DNA of 64,000 nucleotides. It comes from Gammaproteobacteria bacterium (GTDB lineage: Bacteria > Pseudomonadota > Gammaproteobacteria > Steroidobacterales > Foliamicaceae). Positions within the stretch are counted from its first letter, which is position 1. Each line of letters starts with the position of its first letter. Below, piece after piece: positions 16,303-24,862 of this stretch. Location: positions 1-64,000 of the forward strand of contig VXYS01000006.1 of NCBI GenBank assembly GCA_009845905.1, in the 5' to 3' direction. Under the pieces are notes generated by a model that did no database searches, was not told where the DNA came from, and worked only from the letters and a program-made list of their open reading frames with translations. A program made the translations under genes and the position numbers.

Positions 16303-17186
16303 GGACGCCCCCTCCTGCGGATCCGGAACAGGCCTTCCTGGGCCATGGTCGCGACCCGCGTGCCGTTGCGCGCATAGACCGACGCCCTGGCGAAGCCCCG
16401 CGCTCCGCCGGCGCGCGGGCTGTGCAGGTCGAACAGCATCCACTCGTCCACCCGCACCGGGCAATGGAACCACATCGCGTGATCGAGGCTGGCCAGCTGA
16501 AAGCCGGTGGGCGGCAGAACGTGCGGGAAGGTTACCGTGCCGATCAGCCCCATGTCGGAGGCGAAGGCCAGAAAAGCCTGGTGCGCCTCGATGTCGTCCG
16601 GCAGGCGCGCCGAGGTTCGCATCCACACCATCTGGCGGGGCTCGCGCGCGCCCGTGCCCAGCGTGTGCTCCGGGTCCACCGGCCGGAAATCGAGCGCCTG
16701 CGTGAGCCTCAGCAGCTTGAAATAACGGGGCGGCATCCAGTCCGCCTCACCGGCAGTCAGCTCGCGCAGGTCCTTGCATTCCTCGGGCGGCGGCGCGTCG
16801 GGCATGGGATCCTGGTGCTCGGGGCCTTGCTGGACGGCCTGGAACGAAGCGGTCATGTTGAAGATCTGCCGGCCGTGCTGAACGGCCACTACCCGGCGGT
16901 TGGAGAAACTGCCGCCGTCGCGCGCGCGCTCCACTTCATAGACGATCGGCGCCTGGAAGTCGCCCTCGCGCAGAAAATAGGCATGCAGCGAGTGCGCGAC
17001 GCGCCCTTCCACCGTGCGCAGTGCGGCGTACAGCGCCTGCCCCAGCACCTGGCCGCCGAACACCCGGCCGGTGCCGAAATCGCGGCTCTGACCCCGGAAC
17101 AGGTTCTGCTCCAGCGGCTCCAGTTCGAGCTGATCGATCAGTCCGCGCAATGCATCGGCGGTCATTACATCAGCCTCCGTATCCAT
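16299..17186 (-). CDS. tesB: Acyl-CoA thioesterase II
   Basis: A 295-residue double-hotdog acyl-CoA thioesterase that frees fatty acids from CoA. Visible are the N-terminal hotdog (RVFGGQVLGQALYAA, HSLHAYFLREGD) and the C-terminal hotdog with LASLDHAMWFHCPVRVDEW, containing the catalytic aspartate of the family. Start could be ATG 17186 or ATG 17165 (MTADALRG). Its position at the head of leuCD, overlapping leuC by four bases, is not a usual pairing, so the link to leucine synthesis may be only transcriptional. Confidence 0.9.
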   Translation of the reverse strand: MDTEADVMTADALRGLIDQLELEPLEQNLFRGQSRDFGTGRVFGGQVLGQALYAALRTVEGRVAHSLHAYFLREGDFQAPIVYEVERARDGGSFSNRRVVAVQHGRQIFNMTASFQAVQQGPEHQDPMPDAPPPEECKDLRELTAGEADWMPPRYFKLLRLTQALDFRPVDPEHTLGTGAREPRQMVWMRTSARLPDDIEAHQAFLAFASDMGLIGTVTFPHVLPPTGFQLASLDHAMWFHCPVRVDEWMLFDLHSPRAGGARGFARASVYARNGTRVATMAQEGLFRIRRRGRP

Positions 17187-17213
17187 GGCCGCAAGCGTAC
17201 CGCATCCGCCGAT

Positions 17214-17495
17214 TCACAGTCCAAGTTCGGCATGCGATCCTATTCGGACGAGCCGGAGCGTGTGCGCATCCGGCTTCTGATAGATGAGTATCAGATCCGG
17301 TCGTAGGTGGCAGTCCCGGAAGTCGGTCCAGGGACCGCTGAGCGCATGGTCATGGTGACGCGGATCAAGTGGGGTATCGGCGGCAAGCGCCTGAACAATC
17401 TCGGCCAGTCGTTTATCGAGGTCGGCGCGATGCCGGCCGCGGGACTCCCGCTTGTAGTCACACTTGAATCGACGGGTTCGCTCAATCGCCCTCAT
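17214..17495 (-). CDS. YafQ-family mRNA interferase toxin
   Basis: A 93-residue RelE/YafQ toxin that would cut mRNA on the ribosome. The residues known to matter in E. coli YafQ all have counterparts: His50, Asp61, His63, Asp67 and His88 (in RIGSHAEL). The C-terminus HLRPDLILIYQK and LRLVRIGSHAELGL is typical. It starts inside the end of the antitoxin gene (14-base overlap). Length and active site suggest a working toxin. Confidence 0.88.
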   Translation of the reverse strand: MRAIERTRRFKCDYKRESRGRHRADLDKRLAEIVQALAADTPLDPRHHDHALSGPWTDFRDCHLRPDLILIYQKPDAHTLRLVRIGSHAELGL

Positions 17496-17742
17496 GCAGG
17501 TCGTCGAGAAGACTCCCGACGTCGTCGAACCGCGCGAGATTGCCGGCTCGCGCCTCCTTCATGGCGGCAATGGTTTCGGCATTGGGAACAAGCGGCGCGA
17601 ACGGCAGCGCTTTCTCTCGCGCCACCCGCGTCAGCAGCAGCCGAACGGCATCGGAGACCGAGAGTCCCATGGCGGCCAGCACGGCCGAAGCCTCTTCCTT
17701 GATGTCGCTGTTAACGCGCGCTTGAACGAGTTGATTAGCCAT
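17482..17742 (-). CDS. RelB/DinJ-family antitoxin
   Basis: An 86-residue antitoxin with an N-terminal ribbon-helix-helix (MANQLVQARVNSDIKEEASA, then LGLSVSDAVRLLLTRVA-like helix) and an acidic tail that would wrap the YafQ toxin (FDDVGSLLDDLHEGD). It precedes and overlaps the toxin gene, the standard order. ATG 17742; a perfect dyad about 31-43 bases upstream is a good operator candidate for autorepression. Confidence 0.88.
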   Translation of the reverse strand: MANQLVQARVNSDIKEEASAVLAAMGLSVSDAVRLLLTRVAREKALPFAPLVPNAETIAAMKEARAGNLARFDDVGSLLDDLHEGD

Positions 17743-17772
17743 ATCGGTTAGCGGAAACGATTCAATTGGTGC

Positions 17773-17785
17773 ATGACATTGTCAT
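17773..17785 (-). promoter_or_regulatory. Candidate autoregulatory operator of the DinJ/YafQ pair
   Basis: ATGACA-T-TGTCAT is a perfect 6+1+6 dyad located 31-43 bases upstream of the antitoxin ATG, where ribbon-helix-helix antitoxins usually bind. A -35-like TTGTAT on the minus strand overlaps its edge. No alternative role is seen. Confidence 0.5.
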
Positions 17786-17875
17786 ACAAAAATGCTGGCC
17801 GTTCAAGTCGGCAAGGATTATGAACTCCTTGAGAATGCCGTAAGATAGGTCGCTCGCGTTGGGAGAGGCTCGGGT

Positions 17876-18622
17876 ATGGCCAGACACGGCAGGATGTCCG
17901 TAACGCTCGCCAGGATCGGCGTATGGATCTGGGGGGTGGGCGCCGTTGTCGTGGCGGCCAGCATCGGCGGATACCGGCTCGAGATGCTCACCCTGATACC
18001 CGCCTTTATCGGTTACGTGGCCAGCGTTGCGATCATGGCCGTGGCGACGCTTTTCCTGCTGGTGGGGATGATCGGCGGGCGCGGCCGGATGGGGGGCTGG
18101 GCGTTCAACGCCGTCAGCTGGATCGCGCTGGTCCTGTGCGTCGGAATGACCTTGAACAACCTGCTGTGGCTGCGCCAGGGGCAGGTGTCCCCGCCGATCC
18201 ACGACATCACGACGGACACGGTTAATCCGCCCGAGTTCGTGGACATCCTGCCGCTGCGCGCCGACGCGCCCAATCCGCCGGATTACAGGGGCAGCGAGGA
18301 CGCCGAACAGCAGCTTGCGGCCTACCCCGAGATCAAACCGCTGGAACTGGACGTGACGCCGGCCGAGGCGATGGCGCTTGCCGAGAGTGCCGCGCGGGCC
18401 ATGGAGTGGGAGCTGATCACGGTGGCGCCGGGCGAGGGACGCCTGGAAGCCGTCGCCACGACCGCCTGGTTCGGGTTCAAGGACGACATCGTGGTGCGCA
18501 TCGTCGAGACCGGCGACGGTTCGCTGGTGGACGTGCGCTCCAAGTCGCGGCTGGGCCTTTCCGACGTCGGGACCAACGCCCGCCGCATCCGGGCGTTCAT
18601 GGCGCAAATGCAACCGAACTAG
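17876..18622 (+). CDS. DUF1499 membrane protein
   Basis: A 248-residue protein with three N-terminal membrane helices (about 10-30, 38-62 and 72-95) and a DUF1499 domain behind them. The family signature is clear: PPIHDITTDTVNPPEF (about 105-120), the RSKSRLGLSDVGTNARRIRAF tail region and a hydrophilic, probably periplasmic, body. Function of DUF1499 is not established. A GGGAGAGG ribosome site precedes ATG 17876. It stands alone, divergent from the toxin-antitoxin operon, and is followed by family B element B1. Confidence 0.88.
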   Translation: MARHGRMSVTLARIGVWIWGVGAVVVAASIGGYRLEMLTLIPAFIGYVASVAIMAVATLFLLVGMIGGRGRMGGWAFNAVSWIALVLCVGMTLNNLLWLRQGQVSPPIHDITTDTVNPPEFVDILPLRADAPNPPDYRGSEDAEQQLAAYPEIKPLELDVTPAEAMALAESAARAMEWELITVAPGEGRLEAVATTAWFGFKDDIVVRIVETGDGSLVDVRSKSRLGLSDVGTNARRIRAFMAQMQPN

Positions 18623-18651
18623 CCCGCATTTCTCGCCCTTCGTGCTTCCTC

Positions 18652-18750
18652 GCCCTTCGTTCGTCCCCCTCCTCGCTGGAGACGCCATCCTGGCTCGATT
18701 CTCGCTGTCCTGCTTCAACGCTCCCGCGAGGAGGGGGACGAACAAAGGGC
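18652..18750. repeat. Family B long hairpin element, copy B1 (inverted)
   Basis: Arms 18652-18676 and 18726-18750 are complementary over 24 of 25 bases. The 49-base core, read on the minus strand, begins GGGAGCGTTGAAGC and ends GATGGCGTCTCCA, matching the core of B2. It lies between the DUF1499 and NTF2-like genes, 30 bases after the first stop. A long stable hairpin without a T-tract. Confidence 0.85.
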
Positions 18751-18787
18751 TTTAGCTGGCGCGTTCTCGATTGCGCACCAGGCTGAA

Positions 18788-19234
18788 ATGAAAGACAGAG
18801 CCGCGTATATCGACTTTATCGAGCGCCGCTATTTCGGCGGCGTTTCGGCGGGCGACCTGGCCGGGGTGCGGGACTGCTTCGCCGACGATGCCGAGGTACT
18901 GATACGCCACGGCGACAACCCCGAACGGCGCTACTCGCCGTCACCGGGGCCCGGGCAGGAGCCGCTGCCGAGCTTTTTCGAGCACCTGTGCGGAAACTAC
19001 GACTGCTGGTTCGGCGAGTTCCGGCACACGATCGACGTGGAGGGTCAGCGCGCGGCCAGCCGCTTTGTCGTGCGCCTGACGCCCAGGCCCGGCGGGCTCT
19101 ACGCGGACCAACCGGTGCAGAAGCTGCTGAACTCGAACTTCTTCGAGTTCGCGAACGGGCGGATCACGTTCATGATGATCAACTACTCGAACGCCGCCGG
19201 ACCGGACACGCCCACCGGCTATCCGCGGGGTTGA
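18788..19234 (+). CDS. NTF2/SnoaL-like protein
   Basis: A 148-residue single-domain protein of the NTF2-like cone fold (opening IDFIERRYFGGVSAGDLAGV, DCFADDAEVLIRHGD, then C-terminal strands ending ITFMMINYSNAAG). Members are small enzymes (isomerases, cyclases, dehydratases) or ligand binders, and the sequence does not tell which. Its stop codon TGA is formed at the edge of palindrome A5. Start ATG 18788 has no strong ribosome site; the family B hairpin ends 37 bases upstream. Confidence 0.75.
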   Translation: MKDRAAYIDFIERRYFGGVSAGDLAGVRDCFADDAEVLIRHGDNPERRYSPSPGPGQEPLPSFFEHLCGNYDCWFGEFRHTIDVEGQRAASRFVVRLTPRPGGLYADQPVQKLLNSNFFEFANGRITFMMINYSNAAGPDTPTGYPRG

Positions 19235-19258
19235 GGGCGGGACGCCCTCGCTCCCAGG
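19233..19258. repeat. Family A palindrome, copy A5
   Basis: GAGGGCG-GGA-CGCCCTC followed by GCTCCCAGG: one module in the reverse orientation. It supplies the end of the NTF2-like stop codon and separates that gene from the convergent MaoC-like gene. Confidence 0.8.
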
Positions 19259-19717
19259 TTAGATCATGTAGAGGGCGAGGGTCTCGGCGGTGCAGGCGGG
19301 CTTTTTCTGGCCCTCGATCTCGACCCTGTGCCGGCAGGTCATCTGTATGCCGCCGAGGCGGGCCCGGGCCTGCAGTACCGTGGTGCGCACCCGCACGCGG
19401 CTCGGGCACACGACCATGTTCGAAAAGCGCACCTTGTTCAGTCCCCAGTTGATCGCCCGCTTGAGCGTGGGCATCAGGACGAACTCCTCGGTGGCGCCCG
19501 GGATCAGCGACAGCGTGAGGTAGCCGTGGGCGATGGTGGCGCCGGTGTCGAGCTCCTGCGCCGCCCTCTCGGGATCGACGTGGATCCACTGGTAGTCGTC
19601 GGTGGCCTTGGCGAAGCGGTCGATCCGGTCCTGGTCCACCAGGATCCAGTCGGATACGCCCACCTCGACGCCTTCCAGCGCCCTTGCGTCTTCGATCGAT
19701 CGGACCTCGTGAGCCAA
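19259..19717 (-). CDS. MaoC-like (R)-hydratase family protein
   Basis: A 152-residue hotdog-fold enoyl-CoA hydratase/dehydratase of the MaoC family. The catalytic Asp/His motif is visible in FAKATDDYQWIHVDPERA, and the second family block is GATIAHGYLTLSLIP. Such enzymes hydrate trans-2-enoyl-CoAs to (R)-3-hydroxyacyl-CoAs in lipid degradation or polyester supply. It lies 36 bases downstream of folE on the same strand, so may be co-transcribed with the moaC-mobA-folE run by read-through. Confidence 0.88.
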   Translation of the reverse strand: MAHEVRSIEDARALEGVEVGVSDWILVDQDRIDRFAKATDDYQWIHVDPERAAQELDTGATIAHGYLTLSLIPGATEEFVLMPTLKRAINWGLNKVRFSNMVVCPSRVRVRTTVLQARARLGGIQMTCRHRVEIEGQKKPACTAETLALYMI

Positions 19718-19753
19718 GTGATATCCCGCGGCACCCCGTAGTGCCGCGTATTA

Positions 19754-20344
19754 TCACCGGTCGCGTCTGATCAAGGCCAGGAACTCGGCGCGCGCCCGCG
19801 CGTCGTCGCGGAATACGCCCAGCATCCTGCTGGTGACCGTTCTCACGTTGCGCTTGCCGACGCCGCGCGTGATCATGCACTCGTGCCCTGCCTCGATGAC
19901 CACCGCCACGCCGCGTGGCTCCAGCACGGACGTGATGCAGTCGGCGATCTGCGCCGTGAGCTTTTCCTGCACCTGCAGGCGGCGCGCGTAGGCGTCCACC
20001 ACCCGCACCAGCTTGCTGATGCCCACCACCTTGTCGCGCGGCAGGTACGCCACGTGGGCGTGGCCGATGATCGGCGCGATGTGGTGCTCGCAGTGCGAGT
20101 CGAAGTCGATATGGGTTAGCGCCACGATCTCGTCGTAGCCGTTCACTTCCCTGAACGTGCGCGAGAGAAACTCGTACGGGTCCTCGTCGTAGCCGGCGAA
20201 CCATTCCTCGTAGGCGCGCACGACACGCTTGGGCGTGTCCACCAGGCCCTCGCGCTCGAAGTCGTCGCCGGCCCAGCTCAACAGAACGCGCACAGCCTCC
20301 TCGGCCTCATGGCGTGTCGGCTTCTTACGGTCTTTGTCGCTCAT
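19754..20344 (-). CDS. folE: GTP cyclohydrolase I
   Basis: A 196-residue enzyme that turns GTP into dihydroneopterin triphosphate, the first step of folate synthesis. Zinc and active-site motifs are present: [15 protein letters not shown] (about 78-92), [20 protein letters not shown]-type block and [12 protein letters not shown]. It overlaps mobA by four bases. Later folate genes folM, folB and folK lie 21-24 kb away in this window. Confidence 0.95.
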   Translation of the reverse strand: MSDKDRKKPTRHEAEEAVRVLLSWAGDDFEREGLVDTPKRVVRAYEEWFAGYDEDPYEFLSRTFREVNGYDEIVALTHIDFDSHCEHHIAPIIGHAHVAYLPRDKVVGISKLVRVVDAYARRLQVQEKLTAQIADCITSVLEPRGVAVVIEAGHECMITRGVGKRNVRTVTSRMLGVFRDDARARAEFLALIRRDR

Positions 20345-20937
20345 AGGGTCGTGGCTCCGCTGCGCTGGTACTTGCGCAGATCGTCAGGACTATTGATGTT
20401 CGTAATGTGCATCGGAATCAGTTTCAGTGGCCGGCTTTCCAGGTAACCGCGCGGCGAGGGGCCGGTCCCGCGGGCCGTTTCCTTCGCCAAACCCGCAAGG
20501 GTAGCGGGTTCGTAGATCGCGCACAATGGCTGCAGCACTCCGGTGGACGGGTCGCAACAGGCGGTGGCGGCGGCTTTCGGGTCGCGTTCCGCCACCAGGC
20601 GCTCAAGTTCCGCGGCGCTGAGAGAAGGCTGATCGCAGGCCAGCGCCAGCCAGGCATGCCCGGGCGCCGAGGCGTGCGCCGCCTCCAGACCGGCCGCCGG
20701 CCCCTGGCCCGGATGGCGGTCCAGAAGGCAGCGGTAGCGCGAGCGCAGCGCGTCGGAGGCCTGGTCCGGGCGCACCGATACCCATACGTCGTCGAGGACC
20801 GATTCCAGCAGGCGGACCGCGCGTTCCAGCAGGCTCACTCCGCCGATCTCGGCGGCGGCCTTGTCGCTTCCGAAGCGCGTGCTCAGCCCCCCCGCCAGCA
20901 CCACGCCGGAAATCGGCGCGTCAGCCGGCGCCGTCAT
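20341..20937 (-). CDS. mobA: Molybdenum cofactor guanylyltransferase
   Basis: A 198-residue nucleotidyltransferase that adds GMP to molybdopterin. It shows the glycine-rich start [19 protein letters not shown], the [17 protein letters not shown] block and [19 protein letters not shown] 20937 ([11 protein letters not shown]) is chosen since the GVVLAGG motif normally lies within ten residues of the start; it overlaps the end of moaC by 17 bases. An upstream extension in frame is not family-like. Operon order moaC-mobA-folE. Confidence 0.88.
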   Translation of the reverse strand: MTAPADAPISGVVLAGGLSTRFGSDKAAAEIGGVSLLERAVRLLESVLDDVWVSVRPDQASDALRSRYRCLLDRHPGQGPAAGLEAAHASAPGHAWLALACDQPSLSAAELERLVAERDPKAAATACCDPSTGVLQPLCAIYEPATLAGLAKETARGTGPSPRGYLESRPLKLIPMHITNINSPDDLRKYQRSGATTL

Positions 20938-21397
20938 CGCGGTAGTCGCTCTTGCCGCCGGTTTTCCTGACCAGCCGCGCCGCCCTGATCTCGATGCCAT
21001 GGGATACCGACTTCAGCATGTCGTAGACGGTCAGCGCGGCGACCGTGGCCCCGGTGAGCGCCTCCATTTCGGCGCCGGTCTTGCCGGTGACCTTCACCGC
21101 GCACTCGATCTCGATCTCGTTGCCGTTGAGCTCCAGTCCGATCCGGCAGCCCTCGAGCTTGAGCGGATGGCAGAAGGGGATCAGCTCGTGGGTGCGCTTG
21201 GCCGCCTGGGTGCCGGCAATGATCGCGGTCTGGAACACCGGCCCCTTGTGGGTGTTGATTTCGCCGTTTTCGGCCTGTCCGGCTGCCTCGGCGGGCAGCA
21301 CGACGACCGCGCGGGCCGTGGCCGTGCGCTCGGTCACGGCCTTGTCGGCCACGTCCACCATGCCGGGGCGGCGCTTCGAATCCATGTGCGTGAGCAT
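20921..21397 (-). CDS. moaC: Cyclic pyranopterin monophosphate synthase
   Basis: A 158-residue enzyme that makes cyclic pyranopterin in molybdopterin synthesis. Diagnostic blocks are RRPGMVDVADKAVTERTATA, THKGPVFQTAIIAGTQAAKR, LIPFCHPLKLEGC and the ALTGATVAALTVYDMLKSV helix. Start ATG 21397 (MLTHMDSKRR); ATG 21385 is possible. A TATAAT lies ten bases upstream, so the message may be nearly leaderless. First gene of moaC-mobA-folE; its upstream region is shared with the left end of the tnpB element. Confidence 0.93.
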   Translation of the reverse strand: MLTHMDSKRRPGMVDVADKAVTERTATARAVVVLPAEAAGQAENGEINTHKGPVFQTAIIAGTQAAKRTHELIPFCHPLKLEGCRIGLELNGNEIEIECAVKVTGKTGAEMEALTGATVAALTVYDMLKSVSHGIEIRAARLVRKTGGKSDYRDDGAG

Positions 21398-21406
21398 CAA
21401 ATGGGA

Positions 21407-21412
21407 ATTATA
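21407..21412 (-). promoter_or_regulatory. -10 element of moaC
   Basis: Read on the minus strand this is a perfect TATAAT, ending ten bases before the moaC ATG at 21397. The -35 zone falls in the AT-rich left end of the tnpB element and is weak. Transcription would start only a few bases before the ATG. Confidence 0.45.
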
Positions 21413-21418
21413 GGCGGG

Positions 21419-22779
21419 CCGGTGTGCTTTGGTTGAGAATATCACTCTTTTTTCAAGAAAAACAAAGTGATAATTGATAAAATATCCGTGTGCACCGCAA
21501 CATCACGTATCGTCTAATCCCAGGAACTCGGGCCAAGGCTCAGAAGCTCAGTCAGATTGCCGGCGCTTGCCGGTGGGTGTGGAACTACTTCTTGGGCGAG
21601 AACAAGCGGCGGTATCGCGAACATGTTGAGACCGAACGTTTCTGCGAGGACACCTTGCTGGGACTGATGTTCGAGCAGCCCGCGAAGCCACCGCTGACGT
21701 TCTTCGAACTGGGCAAGCAATTCACGATATTGCGCTCACAAACCGGGTGGCTGCAAGAGCTTCCCTTTACGGTCGTGCGCTATACGCTGAAACGTCAGGC
21801 CGACGCATGGCAAAGGGCATTTGCCGGCGGCGGATTTCCAAAGTTCAAGGCTCGGGACGGAAACGACAGCTTCACGCTCCCTCAGGATGTCAGGATACGC
21901 GGCGGCAAGTTGTGGATTCCCAGGGTCGGCTGGCTAGTTCTGCGCCGCCGAGGAGGAAACCCTTATGGGGGCTGTAAGCCTGTTCAGGCGGTTGTAAAGC
22001 GTGTATTGGGCCGCTGGTACTGCACGGTTTGCTATGCGGTTCCCCACTCAACGCAAGCGCACAACGGTATCGTGGTGGGCGTCGACCGCAACTGTGGTCA
22101 CGTTGCGGTAAGCGACGGACGCATTTTTGCGCATCCGGACATTCAACGGTTGGAAGCGCGCAAGCGACGCTACGAGCGCATGATGTGCCGGCGGGAAAAG
22201 GGATCGAAGCGACGAGCCGTAGCCCGCTATAGGCTGGCGAAAACGCATAGAAAAATCGCCACGATAAGAGCGAATTGGCAGCATCACGTGAGCTGCGAGT
22301 TGGCGGACACCGCCGGCACGGTTGTAGTGGAAGCACTGCGCACGAAGAACATGACCCTGTCGGCGAAGGGAACGGCGGATAAACCGGGAGTGGGTGTGGC
22401 GAGGAAAGCGGCGCTCAACCGTGCGATATTGGCCACCGGCTGGGCGGGGCTGCACGCGAAGCTGTCCTATAAGGCGGCCGAAGTGATTGAGGTGGCTCCG
22501 GCTTATACCAGCCAGCGCTGCAACGCTTGCGGGCATACGGAGGCGGCCAACCGCCGCTCGCAGAGCGAGTTTCATTGCGTGGTCTGCGGCCACGCGGGCA
22601 ACGCGGACATCAACGCCGCATTGAATGTACTGGCCTTGGGGACTGAGGCAGCTGGGCGGCGAGGAGCGTTCTCGTTGGAGACTCCGAAGAACCGCCAAGA
22701 AACATATCCGCAGGGGTTGGCATATGCCGGCTTGGGTATGTGAGTCCCTTATACTTTCCCCCCCGAATCGAGTAGTCAG
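21419..22779 (+). mobile_element. IS200/IS605-type element carrying only tnpB (IS1341-like)
   Basis: An AT-rich left flank (21431-21489) contains a subterminal hairpin with arms ATCACT (21441-21446) and AGTGAT (21466-21471). Then comes tnpB and a short right flank up to the next gene at 22780. No Y1 transposase tnpA is present, so movement would need one in trans. The right end contains the palindrome GGCATATGCC (22719-22728), overlapping the end of tnpB. Exact ends are not resolvable by eye. Confidence 0.65.
21490..22743 (+). CDS. tnpB: TnpB RNA-guided endonuclease (OrfB of IS605 family)
   Basis: A 417-residue TnpB. The RuvC-like triad is complete: Asp199 (IVVGVDRNCG), Glu281 (VVVEALRTKNM) and Asp373 (NADINAALNV). 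The zinc finger has four cysteines (344, 347, 363, 366: CNACGH and CVVCGH). TnpB proteins use an RNA made from the element's right end to cut DNA and keep the element in place. GTG 21490 (HRNITYRLIPGTRAKAQKL) fits the family start. The protein looks intact. The following gene starts 36 bases after the stop, so the guide RNA scaffold must largely overlap the tnpB 3' end. Confidence 0.92.
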   Translation: MHRNITYRLIPGTRAKAQKLSQIAGACRWVWNYFLGENKRRYREHVETERFCEDTLLGLMFEQPAKPPLTFFELGKQFTILRSQTGWLQELPFTVVRYTLKRQADAWQRAFAGGGFPKFKARDGNDSFTLPQDVRIRGGKLWIPRVGWLVLRRRGGNPYGGCKPVQAVVKRVLGRWYCTVCYAVPHSTQAHNGIVVGVDRNCGHVAVSDGRIFAHPDIQRLEARKRRYERMMCRREKGSKRRAVARYRLAKTHRKIATIRANWQHHVSCELADTAGTVVVEALRTKNMTLSAKGTADKPGVGVARKAALNRAILATGWAGLHAKLSYKAAEVIEVAPAYTSQRCNACGHTEAANRRSQSEFHCVVCGHAGNADINAALNVLALGTEAAGRRGAFSLETPKNRQETYPQGLAYAGLGM

Positions 22780-23859
22780 ATGCCGGTAGTAGCGAAGTTT
22801 GAAATTACGTATACGCAGTTCTTAGACGAGCACGGTAAAGCGCAGCAAGAATTGCCCGAATTTGCCGCAGACGCGGACGAAATGGCGCGCATGTATCGCT
22901 TTATGCACCTGACCCGGGTGTTCGACCAGCGCTGCATAAACCTGCAGCGCACCGGCCAGGTCAACACCATCGCCTCCAGCCACGGCCACGAGGCCGCCCA
23001 GATCGGCCTGGCCGCCGCCATGCGGCCCGAGGACGTGCTCGCCCCTTCGTATCGCGAGCACGGCGCCGTGCTCTGGCGGGGCGTGCGCATGAGCCAGCTG
23101 CTGGCCGTGTGGGGTGGTGACGAACGCGGCCACGACTGGGACGGCGCCCGCCAAGATTTTCCGTACTGCGTGCCGATCGCCACGCAGTGCCTGCACGCCG
23201 CCGGCGCGGCGCTGGCCCTGAAGATGCGCGGCCAGGAGGCCTGCGCGGTGGCGCTGTGCGGCGACGGCGCCACTTCCGAAGGCGCGTTTTACGAGGCCCT
23301 GAACGCCGCCGGCGCGATGAATCTGCCGGTGATCTTCTGGGTCACAAACAACCGCTACGCCATCTCCATGAACGTGCAAGACCAGACCGGCGCCGAGACG
23401 CTGGCGCAGAAGGCGATCGCCGTGGGCATTCACGGCGAGCAGGTGGACGGCAACGACCTGATCGCTGTGCGCAACGCCGCCGAGATCGCCACGCAGCGGG
23501 CGCGCTCCGGTGGCGGCGCCTCGCTGGTCGAGGCCTTGAGCTACCGGCTGGGCGACCACACGACGGCCGACGACGCCACACGCTACCGCCCGGACGAGGA
23601 GGTGGAGCAGGCTGCGAGACGCGCTCCGCTTCACCGGATGAAACGTTTCATGCAGGAGCGGTTCGGCTGGACCGACGAGCAGGAAGCATCGCTGATCGAG
23701 GAGCTGGAAGCCGAGGTGGAGAAGGAGGTCGAGGCCTACCTGGCGACGCCCCCACCGAGGATCGAGGACATCTTCGACCACCAGTTCGCCAACATGCCGG
23801 CCGCGCTTGAGGCCCAGCGGGAAATCGCCCGCAAGTACCCGGTCCCGGACCACGGCTGA
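22780..23859 (+). CDS. pdhA: 2-oxoacid dehydrogenase E1 alpha (pyruvate/acetoin type)
   Basis: A 359-residue thiamine-diphosphate subunit of a heterotetrameric E1. The TPP motif is clear (CGDGATSEGAFYEALNAAG, ending in WVTNNRYAIS), with the substrate-side block SHGHEAAQIGLAAAM and the phosphorylation-loop-like YRLGDHTTADDATRYR. It begins 36 bases after tnpB and overlaps the E1 beta gene by one base (TGATG). It heads a six-gene run that is very tightly packed. Pyruvate versus branched-chain specificity is not certain; the TTADD loop is also seen in branched-chain types. Confidence 0.9.
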   Translation: MPVVAKFEITYTQFLDEHGKAQQELPEFAADADEMARMYRFMHLTRVFDQRCINLQRTGQVNTIASSHGHEAAQIGLAAAMRPEDVLAPSYREHGAVLWRGVRMSQLLAVWGGDERGHDWDGARQDFPYCVPIATQCLHAAGAALALKMRGQEACAVALCGDGATSEGAFYEALNAAGAMNLPVIFWVTNNRYAISMNVQDQTGAETLAQKAIAVGIHGEQVDGNDLIAVRNAAEIATQRARSGGGASLVEALSYRLGDHTTADDATRYRPDEEVEQAARRAPLHRMKRFMQERFGWTDEQEASLIEELEAEVEKEVEAYLATPPPRIEDIFDHQFANMPAALEAQREIARKYPVPDHG

Positions 23860-24836
23860 TGGCCAACCTGACGCTGGTCGAAGCCGTCAACCAGGCGCTG
23901 GCCTGGGAGATGGCCCACGACGACAGCGTGGTCGTGTTCGGCGAGGACGTGGGCGTGAACGGCGGCGTGTTCCGCGCCACGGTGGGCCTGCAGGAGAAAT
24001 TCGGCGCCGAGCGGGTTTTCGATACGCCGCTGGCGGAAGCGATGATCGCCGGCCTGTCCGTGGGCCTGGCCACGCAGGGGTTCAAGCCGGTCCCGGAAAT
24101 CCAGTTCATGGGCTTCATCTACCCGGCGCTGGACCAGATCGTCAGCCACGCCAGCCGGATGCGCAACCGAACCCGCGGACGGCTGACCTGCCCGATGGTG
24201 CTGCGCGCGCCGTTCGGCACGGGCATCCGCGCTCCCGAGCACCATTCCGAGAGCACCGAGGCGATGTTCGCGCACATGCCCGGCGTGCGGGTCGTGATCC
24301 CGTCGTCGCCGGTGCGCGCCTACGGCCTGCTGCTGTCGGCGATCCGCGATCCGGACCCGGTGATTTTTCTGGAGCCCAAGCGGATTTATCGCGCCTTCCG
24401 CCAGGAGGTGCCGGACAACGGCGAGGGCCTGCCGCTGGACAAGGCCTTCGTGACCCGGCCGGGGACCGATGTGACCCTGATCAACTGGGGCGCGTCGGCG
24501 CTGGAGAGCTGGACCGCGGCCGGCGAACTGGCCGACGAGGGCATCGACTGCGAGGTGGTGGACCTGGCCACGGTAAGCCCGATCGACAAGGACACGATCC
24601 TGGAGTCGGTGTCGCGCACCGGACGCGCGGTCATCGTTCACGAAGCGGCGGTGAGCGGCGGGCTGGGCGGCGAAGTGGCCGCGATCCTGGCTTCGGAAGG
24701 TCTGTACAGTCTGGAAGCGCCGGTGGTCCGGGTGGGCGGCTTCGATGCCGTGCCGCCGCTGGCGCGGATGGAATACGGCTATATTCCCGGCGTCCAGCGG
24801 ATCAAGGACGCCGTGCACGAGTGCATGGAGAGTTGA
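23859..24836 (+). CDS. pdhB: 2-oxoacid dehydrogenase E1 beta
   Basis: A 325-residue partner of E1 alpha with the usual motifs: VVVFGEDVGVNGGVFRATVG, FDTPLAEAMIAGLSVGLA, RAPFGTGIRAPEHHSES and the C-terminal transketolase domain (VIVHEAAVSGGLGGEVAAI). Start ATG 23859 overlaps the E1 alpha stop. E2 follows after 26 bases. The E3 (lipoamide dehydrogenase) gene is not in the window and must be shared from elsewhere. Confidence 0.92.
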   Translation: MANLTLVEAVNQALAWEMAHDDSVVVFGEDVGVNGGVFRATVGLQEKFGAERVFDTPLAEAMIAGLSVGLATQGFKPVPEIQFMGFIYPALDQIVSHASRMRNRTRGRLTCPMVLRAPFGTGIRAPEHHSESTEAMFAHMPGVRVVIPSSPVRAYGLLLSAIRDPDPVIFLEPKRIYRAFRQEVPDNGEGLPLDKAFVTRPGTDVTLINWGASALESWTAAGELADEGIDCEVVDLATVSPIDKDTILESVSRTGRAVIVHEAAVSGGLGGEVAAILASEGLYSLEAPVVRVGGFDAVPPLARMEYGYIPGVQRIKDAVHECMES

Positions 24837-24862
24837 TCGAGCGTTCGGCGCGGAAATTTGGA

